Assembly: GCA_030272155.1 (NCBI GenBank)
Contig: CP126202.1
Coordinates: 4,361,501 to 4,425,500, forward strand
Source of the DNA: Tetradesmus obliquus
Lineage: Eukaryota > Chlorophyta > Chlorophyceae > Sphaeropleales > Scenedesmaceae
Direction: 5' to 3'
DNA length: 64,000 nt
Part shown: piece after piece, positions 44,739-56,307 of the stretch
Numbering within the stretch: position 1 is the first letter of the stretch
Layout: each line of letters opens with the position of its first letter
Translations under genes and position numbers: made by a program
The notes under the pieces: model-generated
Seen by the model: only the letters and a program-made list of their open reading frames with translations
What the model was told of the DNA's origin: nothing
The model's database searches: none

Positions 44739-45045
44739 TAAAGTCGCTCGCTGGTCTGCTGCAGTGAGACGTTGAGGAGGCTGAGCCAGTCAGCCAGCAT
44801 TGATGGACTGGGCTCTGTTCTTCACGAGGCACTCAGAGCTGCATTTGGAGGTATCCTGCTTAAGCACCGTAGTTATACACGATATCATTTCAAGCTATTG
44901 CTATCTGCAGATCCTGGCCATTACATTCTCCCAAGAACCGTCATACATCAGACAGCCCCGTACATGTACTGCTGTCCGTCTGACTGATCGAAGCTGGTCG
45001 GGTTTAAGAAAGCTAACGCCAGGTCATGTTTGCTTGAGTGAAACG

Positions 45046-45052
45046 TATAAAT
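45046..45052 (+). promoter_or_regulatory. Possible TATA box of the TPPP gene
   Basis: TATAAAT lies 212 bases before the TPPP start codon. The distance leaves room for a 5' leader, but no other promoter element supports it. Confidence 0.25.
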
Positions 45053-45263
45053 TGGTTACCTGAATAAAGCTGAAGGATACATACAATTGACAGAACTCAG
45101 GCACTACTCATTCAACGAGAGCTCACTCAGCTTACTCATAGCTAGACTCGCAACCAGGTTCGTCATGTCTGCATTAGATTTTACTACAAGGCGCCTGTGC
45201 GAGTGTTGATGAAGCGGGCTCTGCAGTTGACGCATTTGCTTGTTCGCAGACCAAATAGCCCTA

Positions 45264-47188
45264 ATGGCGCACATGGATGCTCAGACGGAGGGTAAGGCGC
45301 CACCCGCTTCGTAAAGCATTCATTGTATATAGTATGTTAGCTATAGCATATTGAGCTGCTTGTACGTCGGAACACGGCCTGTAAGGGTGATGCAGCAGCA
45401 CAGCAGTCCTGAGTACATGGCTTCTGCTGTGCAACAAGTTCCGAAGCTGTGCTCGCCCCAATTGGTCTGCATCAGCTGCTTAAGACTTCCTTGTTGCTAT
45501 TGCAGCCGAGCTCAAGGCTGTCTACTACGCGTTTGCTTCGTTCGGCAGCTCTCAGGTGACTGACGAGGCAGACGGCAACGCTTGTGCTCAGTACTAAGCC
45601 ACCATGCATGCGGCAGCTTGCAGCAATCAGTTTGAGCATGCTTTGCTGTGCAACTGTAACATCTCAGCTTGTTGCATGCTCAGCGGACAGCACCTCCAAC
45701 GCAGCTGTCACACCTGCTGTCTTGTCCACCTGCTGACTGTCCTGCAAGCAGAAGTGTGTTGAGCTGGAGGGCAAGAACTTCATCAAGCTGGCCAAGGACA
45801 CCAAGCTGCTCGGCAAAGCCCTGACCACCACTGACATTGACCTCATCTTTGCAAAGGTGAGCAGTTCAGCAGCGTCTTGATGTGAAAGCAGTTGAAGCAG
45901 TGTTTGATGCGTGCTGTGCCACGGCCAAGCGGCTTGATGGGGCTGCAGCTGCTCTGTCTGCATGCAAGGCAACAGCTTTACGATGTAATCAAGAAGAATT
46001 GGCTTGCTGCTGCTGTCACTGCAGGTCAAGGCGAAGGGTGCACGCAAGATCACCTGGCCAGAGTTTGTCAAGGGGCTGGACCACATCGCCGCCAAGAAGG
46101 TGTGGGTTTGCTCCAACCAAAAGCATGGCATATGTGCTTTGCAGGAAACAGCTGCAGCAACTGTAGCGGCTGTCAAGCTTCTTCTTCCTTGCCCGCAGAG
46201 TGCTGCAAGGATATTCTGTCAAGTTTGTTGAAGTCTATGCAATGCCTGATGTCTTACGCAATGCTGTTTCGTCCTTCAGGGCTGCGCTGTGGATGAGGTC
46301 TTGGCCACCATCATCAAGTCTGGCGGCCCACAGGACAACGGCACCAAGGCAGAGGCGTGCCGCTTCCATGACGACAAGGTGAGGGGCCAGGGCAGCCGAA
46401 TCCTGCAAGCATACTAATGCAGATGATCTGCTGCAGCTATATGCCTGGTTTGATGTGTAGTGTTCTGCTTATGTGTGTCTGCCAGGTAGGAGCAGCTGCA
46501 GCATGCCAGACTTGGCCTCTTGCGTAAGACAGGTGCTTGCAAAGTTGGCAGCCCATCCCCATACCCAATCTGACTCGTCTGCTATTGTGTTGTCATGGCT
46601 GCAGTCCCAGTACACGGGCGTGTACGCGCGTGGCGGCCCCACCAACGTGGACATGGACCCCAAGAACCTGGCAGGCCTCTGCGACAGGTGAGCCCGGGTG
46701 ATTGTTGAGGGCTTGAATGTACCCGGCATGGCTATGCCGTTGCAGACTGTACCAGCTGTCGTAGCAGTGGCATAGTTTTAGAATGAGTCATCGTGAATCC
46801 AGTGCCAAGCAGTTCTGCAGACCATGGTGAGCGTGCTGCCTTGTCCTGCAATGTGTGCTGGACCAAGCATGGGCAGTTTGGCATACCAGTGCGAGCCAGT
46901 CCTGACCTATCACCCTGCCCTGTTGTCAGCATGTGACTCTGTTAACTTTTGTTCATCAAGAGCAAGTTTAGCTTACCAAGTCCCCGGCCAACACCTCAAA
47001 GCACCAAGGTATAGTGTTCCTCAGAGCTTGCACTGCACATGGCTTTCCCCTAGCTCAGTGCTGCTTGTCCTAACTAATCTGCATGCTGCGGCTGCAGGTC
47101 CAGCGCTGACGTGCGCGGCGTGAAGACAGGCGGCCCAGCAGCAGCCCGGCGCTCAACTGGCGATGCCAAGATCCCAGCGGCGCGCTGA
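45264..47188 (+). CDS. TPPP / p25-alpha family protein
   Basis: Exons: 45264-45291, 45506-45555, 45752-45856, 46025-46099, 46280-46378, 46605-46687 and 47098-47188. All GT-AG with agreeing phases; 176 residues. Family features in order: an N-terminal helix (AELKAVYYAFASFG), the core FIKLAKDTKLLGKALTTTDI then DLIFAK, KITWPEFVKGLDHIAAKK, and the C-terminal SQYTGVYARGG. The p25-alpha family binds tubulin and, in algae and protists, is found in cilia and the cytoskeleton, by family knowledge. Unlike its neighbours I see no exon-edge copies in its introns. An alternative acceptor three bases upstream of 45752 would add one Gln. Confidence 0.92.
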
Positions 47189-47844
47189 GGCCCTGGGGCA
47201 CTGCAACGGCATGATCATCAATGGATTCTAGGCGCAGTTGCTGACCTGTGATACGGAAACATGTGGGATGTACATGAAGTCATTTGATGTGTATTTATGG
47301 GTGTTACTGTGTTTGAGCTTACCCATGTCCTGTGATTTTGGTTTCTCAAACTGCTACACAGCTGCTGAAATGCAGCTATAAATCAACTGCAGTGCACCCA
47401 ATCACTGGCAGTGCTGGCCCGCCTGCCCGTTGTCTGGGTCACGTGTCAGTCCTGAATTTGTATTGTATTATCCCAGTGCAGAACTGGCTGCACTCAGCCG
47501 CTGCGATGCGGCGCACAGCATTTGCAACTGCTCTTTTGGAGCAGCTTTGCCTTCTTACACTGCAGGAGTGAACTTGCACTTGACGAGCTTGCTGACAGGC
47601 TTCAAAGTTGTCCTGTAACTCATACAAAATATGATTCCAATGATGATGAACAACATTATATCATGTACATAAGTTACAAGTGTTTGAAGCAGAAGTACCC
47701 TCGGCTGCCAGCTTCTACGACCTGACGTAAATCAGGTGCACAACAGTCCCGCACATGTTGCAGTGCACAGGTGGAAGTGCACCCCAAGACGTACACAAGT
47801 CGAATGTACAGCACCCACTCAGTGCCTAAGCACAGCACCCGTTT
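47189..47844. other. 3' flank of TPPP, convergent with the next gene
   Basis: TGTAA at 47614-47618 is a possible polyadenylation signal for TPPP, 426 bases past the stop. No gene is seen. Confidence 0.4.
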
Positions 47845-48150
47845 TCAAACGAAGGCAAAGCAAGTTCGAGCAGTAAAGTCGGCCACAACTGGCAGTCCCG
47901 TGAGCTGCTGCTCGGCGGATTGAGCATGCAGCTGTCTACTGCTGACAACGCCCGAAAGAGCTGGCAGCAAAATACTATCTATCATCCCCTGCCGTATCCT
48001 TGCCTCAGCACTGCTGCACTGCACTGCTGCAGTGGCCGCTGGGGCCAGCTGCTCAGCTGTGCTGTCTTCCTCTGCTGCTGAGTCAGCAATCAGCCCTGCC
48101 GGATCTAGATCTGCTGAGTCACCACTGATGAGGCCAACAGCTTGCTGCAC
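47845..48150 (-). other. Possible 3' exon of the CCCH-like gene
   Basis: An open, acidic, non-repetitive frame follows an AGTGCAG acceptor (GLISGDSADLDPAGLIADS at its start, RTCFAFV at its end). It is in the same frame as the gene upstream, beyond its TAA. An intron skipping that stop would join them. Donor not identified. Confidence 0.3.
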
Positions 48151-48207
48151 TGCCAGTGCACCACCTTACTGCTGCTGCTGCTGCTGGTGGTGGTGGTAGT
48201 GGTGGTG

Positions 48208-48356
48208 TTAGTATACTGCTGCTGCAGTTGCTTCAGCTGGCTGCTTTTGTGCGGCTACTGCTTCTGCACACACGGCAAGCATTTGAGGGATGTCCAGTGC
48301 AGCAAGTGCGGTTACAGCTGGGGCTGCAACATGGCCAGGCATGTGTGAGCTTGGCC

Positions 48357-48392
<36 letters not shown>

Positions 48393-48575
48393 GCTGCTGC
48401 ACTGAGGGAGAGGACTGCTGCAGGAACACCTGCTGCTGCTGCTGTTGCGGCGGCGGCTGGTGCTGCCATACTAGAGCTGAGCATGCCGGCAAACTGTGCT
48501 GCTGCTGCAGCTGCTGCTGCTGCGGCGGCGGCAGCGTCTGGTGCTGCCATACGGGAGCCGCACAGGCCTGCAAAA

Positions 48576-48616
<41 letters not shown>

Positions 48617-48739
48617 GGCGGTGGCTGGTGCTGCCATACTAGAGCCGAACATGCCGGTAAACTGTGCTGCTGCTGCTGCCGCGGCGGCGGCGGCGTTGGC
48701 TGGTGCTGCCATACGGGAGCCGCACACGCCGGCAAAGTG

Positions 48740-48784
<45 letters not shown>

Positions 48785-49520
48785 GGCGGCGGCGGCGGCG
48801 GCGTTGGCTGGTGTTGCCATACTGCAGCTGCACATGCCGACAAAGTGTGCTGCTGCTGCTGCTGTTGCCGCTGCGGCTGCGGCGGGGGCCGTGGCGGCGG
48901 CAGCCGCGGCGGCTGCTGCTGCTGCTGCTGCTGCCATACTGGAGCCGCACATGCCTGTGAACTGTGCTGCTGCTGCTGCTGCTGCTGCAGCCGTCTCCGC
49001 TTGTCCTTTTTCAGCTGCTTTGAAGCCAGAATGCGCATCCGCCGCTGCCGTTCCAGCTGCTGCGGCCCTGCTGCCGCAGCCAGCTGCATGCGCACATCCA
49101 GCAGCTGCGTATAAGGGTACCTGCCATCACAGTCCATCCCAAACTGCTGAAACACAGCCGCACGTGCAGCGTAGTATTCTGTTGCTTGGCCTGGCACGTG
49201 AGTCTTTGCATAGCAGCAGGTGGAGCCATGGTGGCAGCTGGACGGCTCGCCTGACCACAGCTGGCAGTCCTGTGAGATGCTGATGGGCCGATTGAGCATG
49301 CGGCTATCTACTGCATTTAATGCAAGAAACAGCTGGTTCAGCTGCTGAAGCGGCAGCTGCTGCAGCTGCTGCAGCAGCTGCTGCTGCTGCCCGCTTGCTG
49401 GGGAGCCCTGTTCACTGCTATGCTGCCTGTGGAGGGGTGGAGGACCGCCATCATGTGACATGCCCTGCTGCTGCTGCTGCTGCTGCTGGCTCTGCTGCTG
49501 GCTCTGTTGACACGGGCCCG

Positions 49521-49560
<40 letters not shown>

Positions 49561-49685
49561 CTGTATGTGTGCTGTTGCACATGTGTATGGCTGCAGGGCA
49601 CGGACATCACCGCCTGCTGCTGCAACAGTGAGGGCAGCATCCAGAAGTTCAGCAGAATCAGTGCTTCTGCGCCGTGTCAGGTCAG

Positions 49686-49722
<37 letters not shown>

Positions 49723-49806
49723 TGGTTCAATCCAAAGTGCTGCAACCCCATTACTGCTAGGCCTGCGCTGGCATCTTTTAGCGATTCCTGCTTTAACTTG
49801 CTGCAT
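48208..49806 (-). CDS. Gln/Pro-rich protein with a degenerate CCCH-type finger
   Basis: One open frame of 532 codons from ATG 49806; the frame continues upstream only through GTG. The N-terminal third has Ala and Gln runs. The middle holds a compact, non-repetitive stretch with CQLWSGEPSSCHHGSTCCYA and then KTH. This resembles a CCCH zinc finger (C-x9-C-x5-C), but the last spacing is x4 or x5 instead of x3, and the usual YAH is YAK. A basic segment follows (QLKKDKRRR). The C-terminal half carries six modules with the core ACAAPVWQHQ or ACSALVWQHQ joined by Pro and Gln runs. If the finger binds zinc it would probably contact RNA; this is inferred from family resemblance only. The gene may have a further 3' exon. 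Confidence 0.55.
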
Positions 49807-50830
49807 TGAGTTGTGTGAAGAGTTATCCGGAGCACAGTAAGCTACAATTGTTGACGGAAACCTGGTTACTGCCGTGGCCAGCTGTGGCCGTCGGCAAAGC
49901 GTGAAAAGTGACAGCTCATACGAGCTCGCCCGCACAACGAAGATGCTTTTGGAGTTTTACTGTGTTGTAGGGGAAGGGCGGCAGTCGCGTGACATGTTAC
50001 GTAACAGCAGCACGAAAACGGCCCTCGGTGGGGACCCCACTGTGGGGTACACTCCCCGGCTCACAGCGAGTGACCGAGCTGCTTTCGCAGCGCATGCCTG
50101 CCATACCCTGTCCTTGCATCTGATAGTAGTGTGTACAGCCAAACATAAAATGAATTTGACTGATGCTTTCATGCATGCCGCAAGTCCGACGGCAACCTTA
50201 CAACTCCCCTGATCATGAGCAGCAATCAATCATTACACACAGCAAGACCTCCTTGCACACAGCAACAAAAATGATGTTCACTGGATCAAGATTCCTGACT
50301 GGATAGCCAAAATTGCAAGCCAGGCAAACTGACCTGATGAACAGCTGCGCCGAAACTGCCGTTTTTTTGTTTTGTTTTCAACTTTGTGCACAGCTGTCAC
50401 GTACCAAACAGTTGGGAGCGCCAGACAACAATGCATGCTGCATCAGCACTTCACCCTGACTACTGCAGTCTTGCGAAATAACAGACAAGTCCTGCTCACA
50501 ACCACAGCTGCTGCGCATGCATTTGGCACAGCAAGCATCCAGCTTCAAACGATGAACAAGGTGTCGACCAACAAAACTGGCGTGCAACATGAGGCAAAAC
50601 TGCAGGACCGGGGCAAAACTGCATGGGACTGGTGATGATTGCTGTAGCCGCCGCAAGTGCCTCCGCCCTCGTGCGATCCTGTAGTTTCAGCGCATTGCCT
50701 ATTTTTAATGTTAATGTGTCATAACACTGCTGCCCACGTGATGCTCAAGATGCTGCACAAGAAGTGACTGGGTACTGCATACTACTGCTCATGGCACCTG
50801 CTGCCAAGCGCACAACAGCGAGCACAAACG
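49807..50830. other. Upstream region of the CCCH-like gene
   Basis: No gene is supported on either strand. It should include the promoter of the minus-strand gene starting at 49806. Confidence 0.35.
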
Positions 50831-50980
50831 CTGTTGCGCTGTCATGCAGCCACACCTGTTGCGCTGTCATGCAGCCACACCTGTTGCGCTGTCATGCAGC
50901 CACACCTGTTGCGCTGTCATGCAGCCACACCTGTTGCGCTGTCATGCAGCCACACCTGTTGCGCTGTCATGCAGCCACAC
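50831..50980. repeat. Six perfect 25-bp tandem repeats
   Basis: The unit CTGTTGCGCTGTCATGCAGC plus CACAC is repeated six times with no mismatch that I can find. The perfection suggests recent expansion. Confidence 0.95.
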
Positions 50981-51852
50981 CTGGTGGGCCACTCACTGTC
51001 ATCGCCTTGCAAATCAACCCACAACAACTCAACACAGCCAAATTCAACAGAAGAACGCCACAGCGCAACTGCCTAGGAAACCGCCAGTCACAGAACACAC
51101 CAGCAGCGCAAAGCAAGCTGCAGCAACCGACAGCAGAGCTACACACCCAAGACAAAGTAGCAGTGGATGTGCGCCTGACAATTCACAAAAGCTGTGGGCG
51201 ACTTTTGCGCCCGCTAGCTTTTGGCTGCTGAACAATGTAGCACCGAAGGAAGATCCACCTTGTCATTGGCACAACAAAGAGCGCAACAAACAGGGGATAT
51301 CACAACTGAAGGTGTAGGAAGCGTGCATTGCATAAGACGCATCTGAAGGCAGGAACTGAGCAGTGCTGTCCACCAGCCGCCTTCCCCATGCTCAGCCGCA
51401 CGTGACCCTGCACAGCTGCATCTGCGGCAAGTACACAAGCACCCTTGCAAAAAAATGAGGCTAAAATGTGTCACAAGCTGCCACCAGAACCTGCTCAGGA
51501 GCCGATCAATGCATACCAAAAAGCATAGCGGCTACCAACAACTTATGCCGCAGTGCAGACGAAGCTCCAACCACAACAGGCTGGCTATAACAGCTGCCGG
51601 TCATGTTGATGCCATGCAGCTGACACCAGCAGCGCATGACATGCAACCATCCAAGGCTGCTTCACCCTTGCTGCTGCTGGCCCCACCGCTCAATGATGTT
51701 GCACAAAAAGCTGGGCAGCAGGAGCAGCAGCAGCAGCAGCAGGCCAAATGCACAACAGCAGCCGCTGGATCTGCTGCGCTTCAGCACACTCTGAAGCACA
51801 TGCAAAGGGGCCGTGGAACAACACAGCAGCCCACAGCCTGCTGCCCTCCTCC
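50981..51852. other. 3' flank of the YxxxxL-motif gene
   Basis: No gene seen. Minus-strand transcripts from the next gene end in this region. Confidence 0.35.
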
Positions 51853-54800
51853 TTAGCGCTGCTGTGGCATGGGTGGCGGTGCCGTGCATGTCAGCGGCTT
51901 CAACTGCTGCTGCTGCTGCTGCTGCTGCTTTGGCTGCTGGCTCGGCGGGCCGTGCGGCATCGGCGGGGGCGCCGTGCAGGTGAGCGGCTTCACCTGCTGC
52001 TGCTGCTGCTGCCCGGCCGGTGCATGTGCATGTGTCTCATGTGGGTGGTGCAGCAGCTGCCTCCCCACGCTGCACACATGGCTGAACTCGCTGCACTCTG
52101 AGGCACTCAGGGCCTTGGCCACGCCTGCGCCTTCCATGCTTACGCGCACATCATGCTGCTGAGCGAAGAAGGGCTGGTTGAGCTGCACCAGCTGCTTCTC
52201 TGAGTAGTGCACGGCGTGGTGCTCGCCTGCTGCTGCTGCTGCTGCTGCTGGGTCGACGGCTGCTGCTGCTGCTGCTGCTGCATCGCTGGCTGCTGCTGAA
52301 GACGCTGCAGCAGCAGGCTTGGCACTTTCAGCCAAAGAGGTGCCACTCTGCTTGTGAGGCTTGGGGCTGCTGGCCTTGCCAGCTGGCGCATGCTGCTGCT
52401 GCTGCTTGCTGCCCTGCTGCTGTTTCTCATGCTTGTCTGCATGTGGCTTGTGGTGCTGCTCCGTCTTGTGGTCCTTCTCACTGCTGTGCTGCTGCTGCTG
52501 CTGCTTGGGCATGGGCTTGGCAGCAGTGTGGCCATCAGCAGCAGCAGCAGCAGCAGCAGCAGCTGGCGTTGCTGCAGCTGGCTCAGCTGCAGGCGCCTGG
52601 TGCTGCTGCTGCTTGGGCTGCCACTCCTTGTGTGTTGGGTGGTGCTGCTTCTCATGATGCTTGTGCGGCTGGTGAGCCTTATGCTGCTGCTGCTGCTGCT
52701 GCTGTTGCTGGTGTGCCTCGCTGTGCTTGCCATCTTTGCCAGCAACACCATTGGCTGCATGTGCCTCAGTGCCTGGCTCAGCAGCAGCAGCCGCAGCAGC
52801 CGGTGGCGCAGCAGCCGCCTGCTCTCTCACTGCTGTCTTTTGTTGCACCTTCGCAGATGCACTGCCTGCTGTTGTGTCTGCAGGCGCGGCTGCTGCAGCC
52901 TTGGCAGCTGCCGCTGTTGCTGTTGCCGTGCTGCTCTTCTGTGCTGGCTTGGCAGCAGCAGCTGGCTGCTTTTCGGGCTTGTGAGCTTTCCCAGGTGACT
53001 TGGCTGCCCCTGCTGCCCTAGGTGACATCACTTCACCTGCAGAGTCTTTGGCCCCAGCCTTTGCTGCTGCTGCTGCTGCTGCTGGCTTTGGAGACACAAC
53101 TTTGCTTGCACTGCCTTTTGCTGCTGCCGTTGCTGCAGCGGCTGCTGCTGTGGCCTTGGGCGACAGCACCTCGCCTGCTTGGACCTTGTCACCGCCTGCT
53201 GCTGCTGCTGCTGCTGGCTTTGCTGACACCTCTTTGCTTGCACTGCCCTTTGCTGCTGCGGTCTTGGGAGACAGCACCTCGCCTGCGGGGTCCTTGGGCG
53301 TGGCACCAACTGCTACCGCCTTGGGAGACAGCACACCACTTGTAGGGGCGTGGGCCTTGGCCTTGTCACCACCTGCAGCTGCTGCAGCTGCTGCTGCTGC
53401 CTTAGGTGACAGCACCTCAGCCGCCGGGGCCTTGGGCTTGGTGCTACCTGCAGCAGGTGCTGCCGCTGCTGCTGCAGCAGCTTTAGGTGACAGCACACCA
53501 CCTGCAGCGCCACCGCTGCTGGTGCCGTTGTGCTGCTGCTGCGCCCGCGGCTTATCCAAGCTGCCACGCCTGCCGTGCTGCTGCTGCTGCGGGTGGTGCG
53601 GCACGGCATGCCCACCAAACCCATGGTGCTGCGGCGGCAGCATCAGCGGCGGCGGTGGCGGCATGACACCCCACATCGCTGCTGCTGCTGCGTGGTGAGG
53701 TGGTGGTGGGGGCGGTGACAGCGGGTGCAGCTGCGGAGACAGCGGCCAGCGGCCAACAGCAGCAGCATTAGGTGACATGGGGCTAAACATTGGAGCTACG
53801 GGTCCCAGCTGAGGGGAAAACGGTCCCTGCCTGATTGGCACTGGCATGGATGGTGACAGCACCCCCTGCTGCTGCTGCTGCTGCTGCTGCTGAGGTGTTG
53901 GGGTGTGGTGGTGCAGCAGCTGCAGGGTTTGCGTGAAGTGAGCAAAGCCGCTGCCGACTGACTCGCTGACTGGAGCATTGATTGACTCCAGGTGGGCCCG
54001 GATCTGCTGCTGCTGCCCGAAGAAGGGCTGCTCTAGCTTCAGCAGCAGCTGCTCAGTGTAGCGGTGGTGGGCCTCATGATGCTCCTCAGCATCTGCTGCT
54101 GCTGCTGCTGCTGCAGTGCCGCTGCTGCCGGGTGCTGAGGGGCTAGCAGCAGCAGCAGCAGCAGCAGCAGGGATGGCGGTTGGGCTGCCCTGCTTTGTCT
54201 TCTTCTGCTGCTTGCCGGCCTGCTTGTCGGCTTGTGCCTGCAGCACCCTTGCAGGGGGGTTGAGCGTCATCAGCTGCTGCCGGCTGTACTGCTGCTGCTC
54301 CTTCTTGCCGCCCTGCTGCTGCTGGCCTGCTGTTACCTTCTTGCCTGCTGCTGCTGCTGGCTTGTCCACCGCAGCAGCAGCTGAGTGATCGTCATGCCCG
54401 TTTGCTGCTCCCTTCTTGCTGTTGGTCTTCTCCTTCGGGCTGCCAGGCTTGGGGCTGGTAGCTGCTGCTGCTGCACCCTTGCTGCCCACCTGCTGCTGCT
54501 TGGTTTGCTTGCCACTGCTGCCAGCAGCACTTGCAGTAGCAGCAGTACCATCCTGCAGGGGTGCTGCAACCTTGGCCAACTCCGTCCTGGCCTGCTGCTG
54601 CTGCTGCTTCCCGGGCTGGCTGGAACGCAGCTGCAGCAGCTGCCGTAGGGTGTAGCGCAGCTTCTCCCCTGAACCCCTGAGCCCTGAACCCTCGGCTGCT
54701 GCTGCAGCGATCTTGGCTGCTACTAGAAGTCCCGAGGGGGCTGCATTTGCTTGCTGCTGCAGCAGCTGCTGATATGCAGCCTGCAGCAGCGGCACAACCT

Positions 54801-54990
54801 GCTCTTTGACCACTGCCGGCCAGCCAGCCTGGCTAGCAGCAGCAGCAGCAGCGCTTGCTGCTGCATTGCTGCTGCTGGATGCAGCTTCTGCAGCATTGCT
54901 GCTGCTGCTGCTGCTGCTGCTGAGGTGGCAGCTCCAGCAGAGCACAGCAGCTGCCACACACTGCCCACATGCACTCAATGCACTTGCAGA

Positions 54991-55025
<35 letters not shown>

Positions 55026-55480
55026 TAAAGGCCACTGCAAGCAGCTGTTGCATGCTGTCTGGCAGCTGGTTTAGCAGCTGCAGCAGCTGCTGCAGCACAG
55101 CTGTTGCCGCAGGCTTGCTGCCTGCAGCACTGCCTTCTTCCTGCTGCTGCTGCTGCTGCCAGAGGTGCAGCAGCAGCGCCTGCAGCTGCTCACCATCTAG
55201 CACAGAGCCAACATCCACAGCATCCTCAGCAGCAGCAGCAGCAGCAGATGCACCTTTCCCTGTTGGTGCCAGCCTTGCCAGCTCAGTAAGGGCAGTGAGC
55301 AGCTGCAGAGCCAGATGCAGCACCAGCTGAGCTGCTGAGACAGCTGGCCCTGCCGCTGCTGCTGCAACGGGGTCCAGCAGGGGCAGCAGGTCTGCCAGCA
55401 GCTGCTGCTGCTCATTGCTGGTAGCCAGTGCTGCCTGCAGGGTGAGGGCAGCTGCCAGCTGGCAGAGCTCCTGCTGCTCT
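51853..55480 (-). CDS. Large disordered protein with four YxxxxL-hydrophobic motifs
   Basis: A minus-strand frame is open from about 55580 to TAA at 51853-51855, over 1,150 codons. No in-frame ATG precedes the conserved start, so at least one upstream exon is missing; an acceptor ACAACAG near 55490 is possible. The first 250 residues are Leu/Gln-rich and probably helical. Four similar motifs follow: RYTLRQLLQLR (54628-54657), YSRQQLMTLNPP (54256-54290), RYTEQLLLKLEQPFF (54019-54066) and YSEKQLVQLNQPFF (52164-52209). All fit Y-x4-L-hydrophobic, the pattern by which eIF4G and 4E-binding proteins contact eIF4E. Between motifs 3 and 4 lie about eight VLSPK repeats and long Ala runs, then Gln/His-rich sequence. 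LKPLTCTAPPPMP ends the protein twice. Translation control is a hypothesis. Confidence 0.6.
53000..53510 (-). repeat. VLSPK-type repeats inside the disordered protein
   Basis: About eight modules read (E/G)V(L/M/V)SPK followed by Ala-rich and GDKAKA/GSASK linkers. The SPK sites would suit proline-directed kinases. Confidence 0.8.
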
Positions 55481-55580
55481 TCCCCGGACTGTTGTGGTTT
55501 GATGATGTGGCGGTCGGTTTGGGTGGTGTTTTGAGTCGGTTGTAGTGGTGTGAGGCATGGTGGTGCCCGTTGTGTGGTAA

Positions 55581-56307
55581 GGGTGCGGTGATTGGGTGAT
55601 GGCAGGGATGGTGTTGAGTTGACCGGGGAAGCGCGGTGTTGGCGTGTTTAAGGCGAGCGTAGTCGCGGCCGGAAGGAGGAGAAAACGGCAGAACAAGAGT
55701 GCAGAGCAGGGCAGCAGGAAAACAGGCAGCTGTCAGAAAAGCAGGCTGCGGCAGTGTAACTGCAGTTGGCGGTGACTTCTGGCAGCATGCACAGGAGTGC
55801 AACTGCACCACAAGCAGCCGCCCTTCCAGCACATAGATGAGGACCACGGCATGGGACAGTAGCAGCAGCACAGACAAGGCTGCAGGACAGACAGAAACGA
55901 CCAAGTGTGCTGCTTTTGTCTGCAGTAGGTAACGACAGTCTGACATCGGCAACCCTTCAGAACCAAGTGCGTAATTGCCTGGCGTTGACAATTTTTACAT
56001 CAATGACACTCTAACAGTTAGGCGCTGCACATGCACATTCATACGCAAACTGCACACAACTAGTAAGCAGCAAATTAACCGACCGACTGGCGCTCACTGC
56101 AGACACCGCAAACACATCACCTTTGTGAACCCAAGGCGTTCCGGTCTTGCCTGTGTCCAGTAAGCTCTTCACACAACTTGCAGTTGTTAAACAGCTTACT
56201 CGACACAGGCAAAAGGAACACCTTGGTTCACGAAGGGGAGACGTGTCTGCAGTGTATACTCCATGCAGCAGTCAACGCAAAGTCAAACTTCCAGTAGCCC
56301 CAACAGT
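55581..56307. other. Spacer between the disordered-protein gene and the Gemin5-like gene
   Basis: It should contain the missing 5' exon or promoter of the minus-strand gene to its left. On the minus strand 55640-55720 is strongly pyrimidine-rich. TTACA near 55995 could be the polyadenylation signal of the Gemin5-like gene. Confidence 0.35.

Larger units (their letters stand above)
44543..45263. other. Intergenic region, synthetase to TPPP
   Basis: It contains the synthetase 3' untranslated region and the TPPP promoter. No further gene is seen. Confidence 0.4.

Noticed and set aside
48233..48952. Poly-Ala and poly-Cys frames opposite the CCCH-like gene
   Set aside because: They are the complementary readings of CAG/CTG runs in the real minus-strand gene.
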